A stretch of DNA of 64,000 nt, taken from Rhodanobacteraceae bacterium (lineage in GTDB: Bacteria > Pseudomonadota > Gammaproteobacteria > Xanthomonadales > Rhodanobacteraceae). How positions within the stretch are numbered: position 1 is the first letter of the stretch; each line of letters begins with the position of its first letter. Made by a program: the position numbers and the translations under genes. The notes beneath the pieces were generated by a model. It ran no database searches, was not told the DNA's origin, and saw only the letters and a list, made by a program, of their open reading frames with translations. Where the stretch lies: contig CP126531.1 in NCBI GenBank assembly GCA_030167125.1, positions 2,706,578-2,770,577 of the forward strand, in the 5' to 3' direction. Below are positions 38,512 to 47,269 of the stretch, piece after piece.

Positions 38512-38527
38512 TGGCACGCCGCTTGCA
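38512..38527 (+). promoter_or_regulatory. Sigma-54 promoter of glnA
   Basis: TGGCAC-GCCGC-TTGCA is a full match to the -24/-12 consensus TGGCAC-N5-TTGCA, 33 bases before the glnA ATG. With the NtrC site upstream and ntrBC in this window (46247-48683), it predicts induction under nitrogen limitation. Confidence 0.85.
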
Positions 38528-38560
38528 CTTTCAAGCCATCCTTCCACGCCCGAGCCCGCC

Positions 38561-39970
38561 ATGACCGCCGACAAAGTCCTCGAAACCATCAAGTCCGAAA
38601 ACGTCGAATTCATCGACATGCGCTTCGCCGACATGCGCGGCGTCGAACACCATGTCAGCTTCCCCGCGCATGCGATCGATGCCGACACCTTCGAGGACGG
38701 CAAGATGTTCGACGGCTCGTCCATCGCCGGCTGGAAAGGCATCAACGAATCGGACATGGTGCTGATGCCGGATCCGGCCACGGCCTTCATCGATCCGTTC
38801 GCCGCGCACAAGCAGATGAACATCGTGTGCGACGTGCTGGAGCCGTCCACGATGCAGGCGTACTCGCGCGATCCGCGTTCGATCGCGCGCCGTGCCGAGG
38901 CCTTCCTCAAATCCACCGGCGTCGCCGACACCGCGTTCTTCGGCCCGGAACCGGAATTCTTCATCTTCGATTCGGTGCGCTGGCAGAACGACATGGGCCG
39001 CGTGTTCTACGAGATCGGCTCGGAAGAAGCCGCGTGGGCGTCGCGCTACAAGTACGAGGAAGGCAACCACGGCCATCGTCCGGGCGTGAAGGGTGGCTAC
39101 TTCCCGGTGCCGCCGGTCGACTCGCTGCACGATCTGCGCAGCGAGATGTGCAAGGTGCTGGAGTCGCTGGGCCAGATCGTCGAAGTGCACCACCACGAAG
39201 TCGCCAATGCGGGCCAGTGCGAGATCGGCGTGAAGTTCAACACGCTGCTGCACAAGGCCGATGACCTGCAGACCATGAAGTACGTGATCCGCAATGTCGC
39301 GCATGCGAACGGCAAGACCGTCACCTTCATGGCCAAACCCGTGGTCGGCGACAACGGTTCCGGCATGCACGTGCACCAGTCGCTGTCGAAGGACGGCAAG
39401 AACCTGTTCGCGGGTGAACTGTATGGCGGCCTGTCGCAGCTCGCGCTGTGGTACATCGGCGGCATCTTCAAGCATGCGCGCGCGATCAACGCATTTTCGA
39501 ACTCGACGACCAATTCGTACAAGCGCCTGGTGCCGGGCTTCGAGGCGCCGGTGATGCTGGCGTACTCCGCGCGCAACCGCTCGGCGTCGTGCCGCATTCC
39601 CTACGTGGCGAATCCCAAGGGCCGCCGCATCGAAGTGCGCTTCCCCGATCCGATGAATTCGGGTTACCTCACCTTCACCGCGCTGATGATGGCCGGCCTC
39701 GACGGGATATTGAACAAGACCGATCCCGGTGCGCCGATGGACAAGGATCTGTACGACCTGCCGCCGGAAGAAGAGCGCAACATTCCGCAGGTGTGTTCGT
39801 CGCTCGACCTCGCGCTGGAAGCGCTCGACCGCGACCGCGATTTCCTGAAGGCCGGCGGCGTGATGAGCGACGATTTCATCGACGCCTACATCGCGCTGAA
39901 GATGAAGGAAGTGACCGCGTACCGCGCATCGACCCACCCCCTTGAGTATCAAATGTATTACTCGATCTGA
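38561..39970 (+). CDS. glnA: Type I glutamine synthetase
   Basis: 469 residues, the standard length of type I-beta enzymes. It adds ammonia to glutamate with [21 protein letters not shown] is the nucleotide loop and [22 protein letters not shown] and [17 protein letters not shown] the active-site motifs. The adenylylation site is at [20 protein letters not shown], where the Tyr of [10 protein letters not shown] is regulated by GlnE. Start chosen at ATG 38561; the longer frame from 38435 would run across the sigma-54 promoter. Confidence 0.97.
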   Translation: MTADKVLETIKSENVEFIDMRFADMRGVEHHVSFPAHAIDADTFEDGKMFDGSSIAGWKGINESDMVLMPDPATAFIDPFAAHKQMNIVCDVLEPSTMQAYSRDPRSIARRAEAFLKSTGVADTAFFGPEPEFFIFDSVRWQNDMGRVFYEIGSEEAAWASRYKYEEGNHGHRPGVKGGYFPVPPVDSLHDLRSEMCKVLESLGQIVEVHHHEVANAGQCEIGVKFNTLLHKADDLQTMKYVIRNVAHANGKTVTFMAKPVVGDNGSGMHVHQSLSKDGKNLFAGELYGGLSQLALWYIGGIFKHARAINAFSNSTTNSYKRLVPGFEAPVMLAYSARNRSASCRIPYVANPKGRRIEVRFPDPMNSGYLTFTALMMAGLDGILNKTDPGAPMDKDLYDLPPEEERNIPQVCSSLDLALEALDRDRDFLKAGGVMSDDFIDAYIALKMKEVTAYRASTHPLEYQMYYSI

Positions 39971-39989
39971 TCGGCGATCCACGCGCGCG

Positions 39990-40511
39990 ATGAACACTCC
40001 GTTCGCCGACGCCTTCCGCTACAAGGCATGGGCGAACCAGGAATTGCTGGATCACGGCGAACGGCAATGGCGATCGCTGCCGGAAGAGGATGCGCGCTTC
40101 TTCGTGCGCATCCTCAACCACACGCACGTGGTCGATCGCATCTTCATCGGCCACATCACCGGCAGGCCGCACGGATTCAATGCCGACAACACGGCGGAAA
40201 CGCCCACGCTCGCTGCGTTGCGGACCTCGATGGCACAGACGGATGGATGGCTCGTCGAATACGCCGCGCGCGCGGACGAAGCGGAACTCGCCCGCGACAT
40301 CCCGTTCGTTTTCACCGACGGCGACCACGGCCGCATGCGCGTGGATGAAATGCTGCTGCACCTGCTCACCCACGGCAGCAATCATCGCGGCATGGCCGCG
40401 CGCGTGCTGGCCACGCACGGACTGGAGCGGCCGCGCGACACCTTCACGCGTTTCCTGCACCTCGATGATCCGTCGCGCCGTGGCGGCGCGTCGGAACCTG
40501 GTGCGGCGTGA
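39990..40511 (+). CDS. DinB-family protein
   Basis: 173 residues from ATG 39990. The four-helix DinB/YfiT bundle with the three metal-binding histidines: one in FVRILNHTHVVDRIFIGH (near 50) and two in LLHLLTHGSNHRGMAARVL (near 135). Such proteins are metal-dependent thiol transferases or of unknown role. The stop overlaps the start of the next gene (GTGA), so they are coupled. Confidence 0.88.
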   Translation: MNTPFADAFRYKAWANQELLDHGERQWRSLPEEDARFFVRILNHTHVVDRIFIGHITGRPHGFNADNTAETPTLAALRTSMAQTDGWLVEYAARADEAELARDIPFVFTDGDHGRMRVDEMLLHLLTHGSNHRGMAARVLATHGLERPRDTFTRFLHLDDPSRRGGASEPGAA

Positions 40512-40990
40512 TCCGGATGGCGACTGGCGCAGACGCCGAATCCATCTGCGCGATCTACAACCACTACGTCGAGCACACGATCGTGACGTTCGAGGAACAA
40601 CCGGTCACGACGGCCGAGATGCAGTCGCGCATCACGGCCGTGCTCGAAAAGCTGCCCTGGCTGGTACTCGAGCACGACGGCGCGATCGCTGGTTACGCCT
40701 ATGCCTCACCCTGGAAGGCGCGCAGCGGCTATCGCTTTGCGGCGGAAAGCTCGATCTATCTTGCGCCCGCGCAGACCGGCCGCGGCTTCGGTCCCAGGTT
40801 GTACGCGAGCCTGCTTGAAAACCTGCGCGCGCGGAACGTCCATTGCGTGATCGGCGGCGCCGCATCGCCGAATCCCGCCAGTGTCGCCTTGCACGAGAAA
40901 CTCGGCTTCACGAAAGTCGCGCACTTCCGCGAGAACGGCTTCAAGTTCGGCCACTGGATCGACGTTGGCTACTGGCAGTTGCTGCTTTGA
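40508..40990 (+). CDS. GNAT acetyltransferase, phosphinothricin acetyltransferase-like
   Basis: 160 residues. The start is GTG 40508, overlapping the dinB stop. The Pat/YncA-type order is seen: AIYNHYVEHTIVTFEEQPV, GYAYASPWKARSGYRFAAESSIYL, QTGRGFGPRLYASLLE (acetyl-CoA loop, where RGxG is kept) and SVALHEKLGFTKVAHFRENGFKFG. Relatives acetylate phosphinothricin or methionine sulfone-type compounds; the true substrate here is unknown. Confidence 0.88.
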   Translation: MIRMATGADAESICAIYNHYVEHTIVTFEEQPVTTAEMQSRITAVLEKLPWLVLEHDGAIAGYAYASPWKARSGYRFAAESSIYLAPAQTGRGFGPRLYASLLENLRARNVHCVIGGAASPNPASVALHEKLGFTKVAHFRENGFKFGHWIDVGYWQLLL

Positions 40991-41091
40991 TCCCGCGAAA
41001 CCGTCACGGCTGTCATCTGCGCGGGCTATGTTGCCGGGATGCAAAATCCAATCCCGGGGCCACAGGCGCGCTCGCGCGGTGAAAAACCGCG

Positions 41092-42810
41092 ATGAGCCTG
41101 TCGCGACGCCGGTTCCTGAGCGGCGCCGGCGCATTGCTGGGCGCGACCGCGCTGGGCGATGCGCTGCGTCTGGCGCATGCGGCGCAAGCCATGCCGGGCA
41201 TGGCGATGCGCCGCAGCGCGGCGATGCTCGCCGCACCCGCGGTGCCGCTGGTCAATCCCGCGACGCTTGCGCCTTTCATTGATCCGTTGCCGATTCCGCC
41301 GCGGGCGAAGGCAGCGGGACGGCGCACGCATCCGGCTTGTCCCGGCGATGCGCCGCCCTGCTACCGGATCGCGATGCAGGCCTGCACAACGCGCGTGCAC
41401 CGTGACCTGCCGCCGACGCCAATGTGGGGCTATGCCGGAAGCGTCCCGGGTCCGACGCTCGAAGTGGAGCGCGGCCAGCCGATCCTGGTGGAATGGATCA
41501 ACGCGCTGCCAGCGCGGCACTTCCTGCCGATCGATCATGCACTCCACGGCGCCGAACACGACAAGCCCGGCGTGCGTGCGGTGACGCACGTGCACGGCGC
41601 GCGCGCGACGGCCGACAGCGACGGCTGGCCGGAGGACTGGTACGTGCCGGGCAAGTCCGCGCTCTACCACTACGGCAACGTGCAGGATGCCGCCACGCTC
41701 TGGTATCACGATCACGCGATGGGCATCACCCGGCTCAATATCTACGCCGGGCTGTTCGGCGCGTTCCTGGTGCGCGATCCGGGCGAACGCGGGTTGGACC
41801 TGCCGTCCGGCGAACACGATCTGCCGCTGTTCCTGTGCGACCGGCTGATCGCGCGCGACGGGCAGCTCTACTACCCGGTGTCCGATGATCCTTCGGCACC
41901 ATGGGTGATGCAGTGCCAAGGCAACCTGCTGCTGTGCAACGGCAAGGCATTTCCCTATTGCGACGTGGAAGCGAGGCGCTACCGCCTGCGCCTGCTCAAC
42001 GTCGCCAACAGCAGCTTCTTCGATCTGTCGCTGTCGCATGGTCTCGCCTTCCAGCAGATCGCGAGCGACCAGGGGCTGCTGCCGGCGCCGGTGGAACGCG
42101 CGCGGGTCGAGCTGTACCCCGCCGAACGCGCCGACGTGATCGTCGATTTCTCCTCGGTTGCGGGACAGAAGGTGCAACTGCGGCATCAGGACCAGGGCAT
42201 CCTGGAGTTCCGGGTGCGCGCAAGCCGCACGCGGGACGACTCGCGCCTGCCCGCGCGCATTCGGCCGGTGCCGCGCATCGACGCCGCCGATGCGGCGCGC
42301 GAACGCCTGCTCGCGCTGACGGAGCGTGACGACGCCAACGGCAACGCGCTGAAGATGCTGCTGGACGGCAAGCGCTGGTCTGATCCTGTTTCCGAAAACC
42401 CGGTGCAGGACAGCCTCGAAATCTGGAGCTTCGTCAACCTCACCGGCGATGCGCATCCGATCCACTTGCATTTGGTGCGGTTCCAGATCCTCGATCGCCG
42501 CCCTTTCGACCTGTTCGCGTGGAACGCACATCGCGAACTGCGCTACACCGGCGCCGCGCAACCACCGCCGCCGCACGAGGCGGGATGGAAGGACACCGTG
42601 CGCGCCGATCCCGGCATGGTCACGCGCATCGTCATGCGTTTCGAGGGCGAGCCGGGTCGCTACGTCTGGCATTGCCACCTGCTCGAGCACGAGGACAACG
42701 AGATGATGCGCCCGTTCGAGCTGCTGCCGGCCGCGCGCGTTTCGAGTCAAGCCGCTGTCACGCAGCCGCCAAATTCCGGTCACGCAACGGGACCAGACTT
42801 CCGTGCGTGA
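41092..42810 (+). CDS. Tat-exported multicopper oxidase (CotA/bilirubin-oxidase-like)
   Basis: 572 residues. The Tat signal SLSRRRFLSGAGALLGA precedes a three-domain cupredoxin protein. Copper sites: THVHGA and WYHDHAMGI (domain 1), HPIHLHLVRF and WHCHLLEHEDNEMM (domain 3), where the type 1 Cys is followed by His at +5 and Met at +10. The large segment MWGYAGSVPGPTLEVERGQPI is characteristic of CotA-like laccases. Such enzymes oxidise Cu(I), Mn(II), phenols or bilirubin; the substrate is open. It stands 74 bases ahead of a secreted phosphoesterase gene. Confidence 0.9.
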   Translation: MSLSRRRFLSGAGALLGATALGDALRLAHAAQAMPGMAMRRSAAMLAAPAVPLVNPATLAPFIDPLPIPPRAKAAGRRTHPACPGDAPPCYRIAMQACTTRVHRDLPPTPMWGYAGSVPGPTLEVERGQPILVEWINALPARHFLPIDHALHGAEHDKPGVRAVTHVHGARATADSDGWPEDWYVPGKSALYHYGNVQDAATLWYHDHAMGITRLNIYAGLFGAFLVRDPGERGLDLPSGEHDLPLFLCDRLIARDGQLYYPVSDDPSAPWVMQCQGNLLLCNGKAFPYCDVEARRYRLRLLNVANSSFFDLSLSHGLAFQQIASDQGLLPAPVERARVELYPAERADVIVDFSSVAGQKVQLRHQDQGILEFRVRASRTRDDSRLPARIRPVPRIDAADAARERLLALTERDDANGNALKMLLDGKRWSDPVSENPVQDSLEIWSFVNLTGDAHPIHLHLVRFQILDRRPFDLFAWNAHRELRYTGAAQPPPPHEAGWKDTVRADPGMVTRIVMRFEGEPGRYVWHCHLLEHEDNEMMRPFELLPAARVSSQAAVTQPPNSGHATGPDFRA

Positions 42811-42884
42811 CCTGCGCGAATTCACGCAGGCCGAATCGGGGGCCACGCGTTACCGGCTCCCCCATGCCAGCAGGAGATTCAGCC

Positions 42885-44927
42885 ATGCCCACATCCATCC
42901 GCCGCACGCGTCTGCATGCGTTCATCCTCGGCGCGCTCGCCACCGGCTTCGCCGGTTTCGCCTCCGCGCAAACCACCACGCCTCCCGACAAGGACGCGGC
43001 GTTCCGCGCGAACATTCCCAACGCCAGCACGAATCCGTCGGCGCATCACACGCAACGCCTGTCATCGCCCACCATCCTTTGGCCGAATGACAACAGCAAC
43101 CGCACGCGCACGCCGATCAAGCACGTGATCCTGCTGATCGGCGAGAACCGCACCTTCGACCACGTCTTCGCGACTTACACGCCTCCGCGCGGGCAGCATG
43201 TGCGCAACCTGTTGTCCGAAGGCATTGTCGACGCCCACGGCATGCCCGGTCCGAACGCGGCCAGCGCGCGCCAGTGGCAGGCCGACGCGGCCGGCACCTA
43301 TTCGATTGCCCCTACCCACACCACGCCGTACGCGCTGCTGCCGAAGATGAACACCGGCGGCGCGCCGACCCAAGCACCGTTCGCTTCGCCCCAGCAGGCC
43401 GAGGCCGTTGAGCCGGGTCTGCCGCTGACGACCTACTACGAGCTCGCGACGGGCGGCACCGGGCTGCCGAGCCACGTCGTCGACACGCGTTTCCCGGGCG
43501 CGCTGCCCAACGCGCCGGCGGACATGCACGCCTCGATCGGCTACAACGACTACGCCAACAGCCCCGTGCACCGTTTCTTCCAGATGTGGCAGCAGCTCGA
43601 CTGCGATGCCGATGCCGCCACCCTGGACAACCTGAGCGGCTGCCGCAACGACCTGTTCCCCTGGGTGGAGACCACGATCGGCGCGGGCAACGATGGCAAG
43701 CGACGGCCGGCCCACTTCACCGACCAGACCACCGGCGAAGGTTCCACCGCGATGCAGTTCCTCGACGTGGCCAGAGGCGACGCGCCCTATTTCGCGCAAC
43801 TCGCCCGCACCTACACGCTGAGCGACAACTTCCACCAGTCGGTGATGGGCGGCACCGGCGCCAACCACATCATGCTCGGCTTCGGCGACCTGGTTTACTA
43901 CGCCGATGCGCAGGGACGTCCCGCCGTGCCGCCGTCCAACCAGATCGAGAACCCGAATCCGCAGCCCGGCACCAACAACTGGTACGTGCAGGACGGCTAC
44001 GGCGGCGGCTCCTACGTCGACTGCGCCGACGATCAGCAGCCCGGCGTGGCCGCGATCAAGGACTACCTGCGCGCGTTGCCGTACGTGATCCACGACACAG
44101 GCTGCCGCAAGCACGCCTATTACCTGGTCAACAACTACAACCCGGGCTATCTCGGCGACGGCACGCCCGCGCCGCTGGGCGCCGACCAGTTCACCATCCC
44201 GCCGACGCGCCAGCAGAACCTCGCGTTGCTGCTGGATCGGCACCGCGTCACCTGGAAGTACTACGGCGAAGGCTGGGACGGCGGCAAGGAGGACGGCGAG
44301 GGCGGAACCTATTGCAACATCTGCAACCCGTTCCTGTATTCGACGCAGGTGATGACCAATCCGCGCCTGCGCGCCAACCTGCAGGACATCGACGACCTCT
44401 ACAACGACATCCGCAACGGCACCCTGCCGGCGGTCGCGATCGCCAAGCCCGACGGTCTGCTCGACGGCCACCCGGCGTCATCCAAGCTCGACCTGTTCGA
44501 GGGCTACGTCGAGAAGATCGTGGACATGGTCAAGGCCAATCCCAAACTGTGGAACGACACCGCGATCATGGTCACCTTCGACGAAGGCGGCGGCTACTAC
44601 GACTCCGGCTACGTGCAGCCGCTGGATTTCTTCGGTGACGGCACGCGCATCCCGCTGCTGGTGATCTCGAAATACTCCGAAGGCGGCCGCGTGGTGCACA
44701 CCTACTACGACCACGTCTCGTTCGACAAATTCGTCGAGGCCAACTGGAGCCTCGACGAACGGATCTCGCGGCACAGCCGCGACAACCTGCCCAATCCCGT
44801 CTCGCTGTCCGGCAATCCGTACGTGCCGATCAACGGCCCCGCGATCGGCAACCTGATGGACATGTTCGACTTCCGCCGCGGCAGCAAGGTGGCGATGCAG
44901 GATGCGGCCGGTGCCTTGAAGGATTGA
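42885..44927 (+). CDS. Secreted phosphoesterase (phospholipase C / acid phosphatase family)
   Basis: 680 residues. ATG 42885 follows an AGGAG site. A signal peptide (TRLHAFILGALATGFAGFASA) ends before QTTTPP. HVILLIGENRTFDHVFATY is the N-terminal metal and catalytic block of the phosphoesterase family (PF04185), and TFDEGGGYYDSGYV with YYDHVSFDKFVEANW the C-terminal one. The family includes phospholipase C and the acid phosphatase AcpA. It may degrade host or environmental phospholipids to gain phosphate; the substrate is not resolved. Part of a group with the oxidase before and the DUF3617 gene after. Confidence 0.88.
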   Translation: MPTSIRRTRLHAFILGALATGFAGFASAQTTTPPDKDAAFRANIPNASTNPSAHHTQRLSSPTILWPNDNSNRTRTPIKHVILLIGENRTFDHVFATYTPPRGQHVRNLLSEGIVDAHGMPGPNAASARQWQADAAGTYSIAPTHTTPYALLPKMNTGGAPTQAPFASPQQAEAVEPGLPLTTYYELATGGTGLPSHVVDTRFPGALPNAPADMHASIGYNDYANSPVHRFFQMWQQLDCDADAATLDNLSGCRNDLFPWVETTIGAGNDGKRRPAHFTDQTTGEGSTAMQFLDVARGDAPYFAQLARTYTLSDNFHQSVMGGTGANHIMLGFGDLVYYADAQGRPAVPPSNQIENPNPQPGTNNWYVQDGYGGGSYVDCADDQQPGVAAIKDYLRALPYVIHDTGCRKHAYYLVNNYNPGYLGDGTPAPLGADQFTIPPTRQQNLALLLDRHRVTWKYYGEGWDGGKEDGEGGTYCNICNPFLYSTQVMTNPRLRANLQDIDDLYNDIRNGTLPAVAIAKPDGLLDGHPASSKLDLFEGYVEKIVDMVKANPKLWNDTAIMVTFDEGGGYYDSGYVQPLDFFGDGTRIPLLVISKYSEGGRVVHTYYDHVSFDKFVEANWSLDERISRHSRDNLPNPVSLSGNPYVPINGPAIGNLMDMFDFRRGSKVAMQDAAGALKD

Positions 44928-45016
44928 CGAGGCCCGCGCACGTCCCGCCGGACATGAGACCGGCAGGAAGCCAGGCACCGGCGGGGCGTGCGCAACTTTC
45001 ATGCAATCGGATCTCC

Positions 45017-45490
45017 ATGAACCATTCATTCGTTCAAGCCATGCGCCACCGGGGACAATGGGTCCTCGGCAGCAGCGTCGCCTTGTGTCTTCTGATCGCG
45101 TTCGCCGCCCGCGCGGTGCATGCCGACCCCGCCGACTTCCAGGCGATGCCGGGACTCTGGCGTATCGTGCTGCGCGTGGTGGACCGCGGGCATGCCGGCC
45201 CCGCACAAGTGAGATGGCGGTGTCTCGACGAGGGCGGCGATCCCTGGGCCTTTTTCGCTGATCCGATGACGCCCGCCGGCGCGCGCTGCCAGCGCCGGAA
45301 TGCGCAGCGCGGCAGCACGTCGCTGACGTGGACGCTGAGCTGTCGGGGCATACGCCCGCTGCAAGGTACGGGACGCGTGGCTTTCGATTCCGCCGAGCAC
45401 TACACCGGCCGCATCGAACTTGCCGGTCGCGGCGAAGTCATGCGCGTGGAAGGCGCACGCCGCGCCGCCTGCACCAGTCCCAGCGATTGA
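45017..45490 (+). CDS. DUF3617-family exported protein
   Basis: 157 residues. A signal sequence (WVLGSSVALCLLIAFAARAVHA) is followed by FQAMPGLWRIVLRVVDRG, WRCLDEGGDPWAFF, CQRRNAQRGSTSLTWTLSCRG and GRVAFDSAEHYTGRIELAG, the block order of DUF3617, with the two Cys pairs that may form disulfides. Role unknown. It begins 89 bases behind the phosphoesterase gene. ATG 45017 chosen because it places the signal peptide correctly. Confidence 0.8.
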   Translation: MNHSFVQAMRHRGQWVLGSSVALCLLIAFAARAVHADPADFQAMPGLWRIVLRVVDRGHAGPAQVRWRCLDEGGDPWAFFADPMTPAGARCQRRNAQRGSTSLTWTLSCRGIRPLQGTGRVAFDSAEHYTGRIELAGRGEVMRVEGARRAACTSPSD

Positions 45491-45549
45491 CGAGTTTGTT
45501 GTGCCGCCGGGTGGGAGTGTCTACGCTGTAAAAGAAGACCGGACCCGCC

Positions 45550-46209
45550 ATGCGCGCTGCCAGTTTGCCATTGTTCGAAGCAACCCCTGCGGGTGGGGTA
45601 CGCGAGGAACTCGCCCCCGGCGCATGGGTGCTGCGCGGATTCGCGTTGGAAATCGCTGAAAATCTGCTGTTGGAAATCGAACATATCGCCGCGCGCTCAC
45701 CGTTCCGGAATCTGGTCACGCCGGGCGGCAAGACGATGTCGGTGGCGATGACCAACTGCGGCGCGGTGGGCTGGTACAGCGACAGGCGCGGCTATCGCTA
45801 CACCGAAGTCGATCCCGAAACCGGCAAGCCTTGGCCGGCGATGCCGCCATCGTTCGCGCAGCTTGCGCGCGATGCGGCGCGCGAGTCGGGTTTCGAAGAT
45901 TACGCGCCGGACGTTTGCCTGATCAATCGCTACGAGATCGGGACGCGGCTCACCTTGCACGTCGATCAGGACGAGCACGACCATCATTCGCCGATCGTGT
46001 CGGTGTCGCTGGGATTGCCGGCGACCTTCCTGTTCGGCGGCTTCGCACGCAAGGATCCGCAACATCGACTGCCGCTCGCGCATGGCGACGTGGTGGTGTG
46101 GGGCGGGCCGTCGCGGATGCGCTATCACGGCGTGCTGCCGATCAGGGAAGGCGCGCATCCGCTGACCGGATCGCGACGCTTCAACCTGACGTTCCGCGTG
46201 GCACGCTGA
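45550..46209 (+). CDS. alkB: Alpha-ketoglutarate-dependent dioxygenase AlkB
   Basis: 219 residues, like E. coli AlkB (216). It removes alkyl groups (1-methyladenine, 3-methylcytosine) from DNA and RNA by oxidation. The iron ligands are TLHVDQDE (HxD) and RMRYHGV, and RRFNLTFRVAR provides the two arginines that hold alpha-ketoglutarate. MSVAMTNCGAVGWYSDRRGYRY is the substrate-binding lid. It is not beside ada. Confidence 0.95.
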   Translation: MRAASLPLFEATPAGGVREELAPGAWVLRGFALEIAENLLLEIEHIAARSPFRNLVTPGGKTMSVAMTNCGAVGWYSDRRGYRYTEVDPETGKPWPAMPPSFAQLARDAARESGFEDYAPDVCLINRYEIGTRLTLHVDQDEHDHHSPIVSVSLGLPATFLFGGFARKDPQHRLPLAHGDVVVWGGPSRMRYHGVLPIREGAHPLTGSRRFNLTFRVAR

Positions 46210-46246
46210 TCTTGCCGGGCCGCGCGGCACGCACTAAATTGGTGCA

Positions 46247-47269
46247 ATGCCGCGCACCAAGCTGGATACTAGCGCCATCGACCAACTCGCCACCGGCGTG
46301 GCGTGGCTGGACGCGCGCGGGCGTCTGGCCCACGCCAATCCCGCCTTCGCCGAGCACACGGGTTATGGTCTGACGCGCCTGCTCGGGCAAACGCTCGCGG
46401 CGTTGAGGCCCGAGGGCGAACGGCTGCACGCCATCGCGCAGCGGTCGCAAGCCGAACAGGTCGCGCTCGCGTCATCCGGCGTCACGGTCTGCGCAGCCCC
46501 CGGGCACGACGTGCGGCTGGATTTCAGTTTCACGCCATCGGACGGCGGCGCGTGGGTGGAAATCCACCGGACCGCGGCGGCGGGCGATGCGGCGCGCGTG
46601 TCCGAATCGCTGCGGGGGTTCGCGCACGAAATCCGCAATCCGCTGGCCGCGATTTCAGGTGCGGCGCAACTGCTGGAGCAGCGCGCGGACGATTCGCGGC
46701 AGCGCGAACTCGCGCAGTTGATCCGCGAGGAATCCGCGCGGCTGGGCGCGCTGGCCGAACGCCTGCTGGGTGCGCGCATTGCCATGGCGACGCGCGCCGC
46801 CAACGTGCATGCCGTGCTCGAACGCGCCGCGGAACTGCTGCATGCCGAGCGCGCCGACGTCGCCGTCGTGCGCGACTACGATCCCAGCCTGCCCGCATGG
46901 CAGGGCGATCCCGACCGCCTGCTGCAGGCTGTCCTGAATCTGGTGCGCAACGCGGTGGAAGCCAATGCGGCGCGCGTCATCCTGCGCAGCCGCGCCGAAG
47001 CCGGCTGGCGCGATTCGCAGGGACAGCGCGTGCCCGCGTTGCGCATCGAGGTCGAGGACAATGGCGATGGCGTACCCCACGCCATCGCCGCAACGCTGTT
47101 CGAACCGATGGTCTCGGGCCGTCCGGATGGCACCGGCCTGGGCCTTGCGCTGGCGCGCGAAATCGCGCGCGAACACGGCGGCGAGCTGACCTGGCGCAGC
47201 CTTGATGCCGGCTCCTGTTTCGTGCTGCTGCTGCCGCGCCACCCGCGCACGGGAGGACAGGATGGGTGA
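46247..47269 (+). CDS. ntrB: Nitrogen regulation sensor kinase NtrB
   Basis: 340 residues. A PAS-like domain (about 5-100) senses GlnB signals, then HisKA with HEIRNPLAAISG (His127) and an HATPase domain with NLVRNAVEAN, DNGDGVP and GTGLGLALAREIAREHGG. No membrane segments, as expected for NtrB. It phosphorylates NtrC when nitrogen is short. The stop overlaps the ntrC start by eight bases. Confidence 0.93.
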   Translation: MPRTKLDTSAIDQLATGVAWLDARGRLAHANPAFAEHTGYGLTRLLGQTLAALRPEGERLHAIAQRSQAEQVALASSGVTVCAAPGHDVRLDFSFTPSDGGAWVEIHRTAAAGDAARVSESLRGFAHEIRNPLAAISGAAQLLEQRADDSRQRELAQLIREESARLGALAERLLGARIAMATRAANVHAVLERAAELLHAERADVAVVRDYDPSLPAWQGDPDRLLQAVLNLVRNAVEANAARVILRSRAEAGWRDSQGQRVPALRIEVEDNGDGVPHAIAATLFEPMVSGRPDGTGLGLALAREIAREHGGELTWRSLDAGSCFVLLLPRHPRTGGQDG

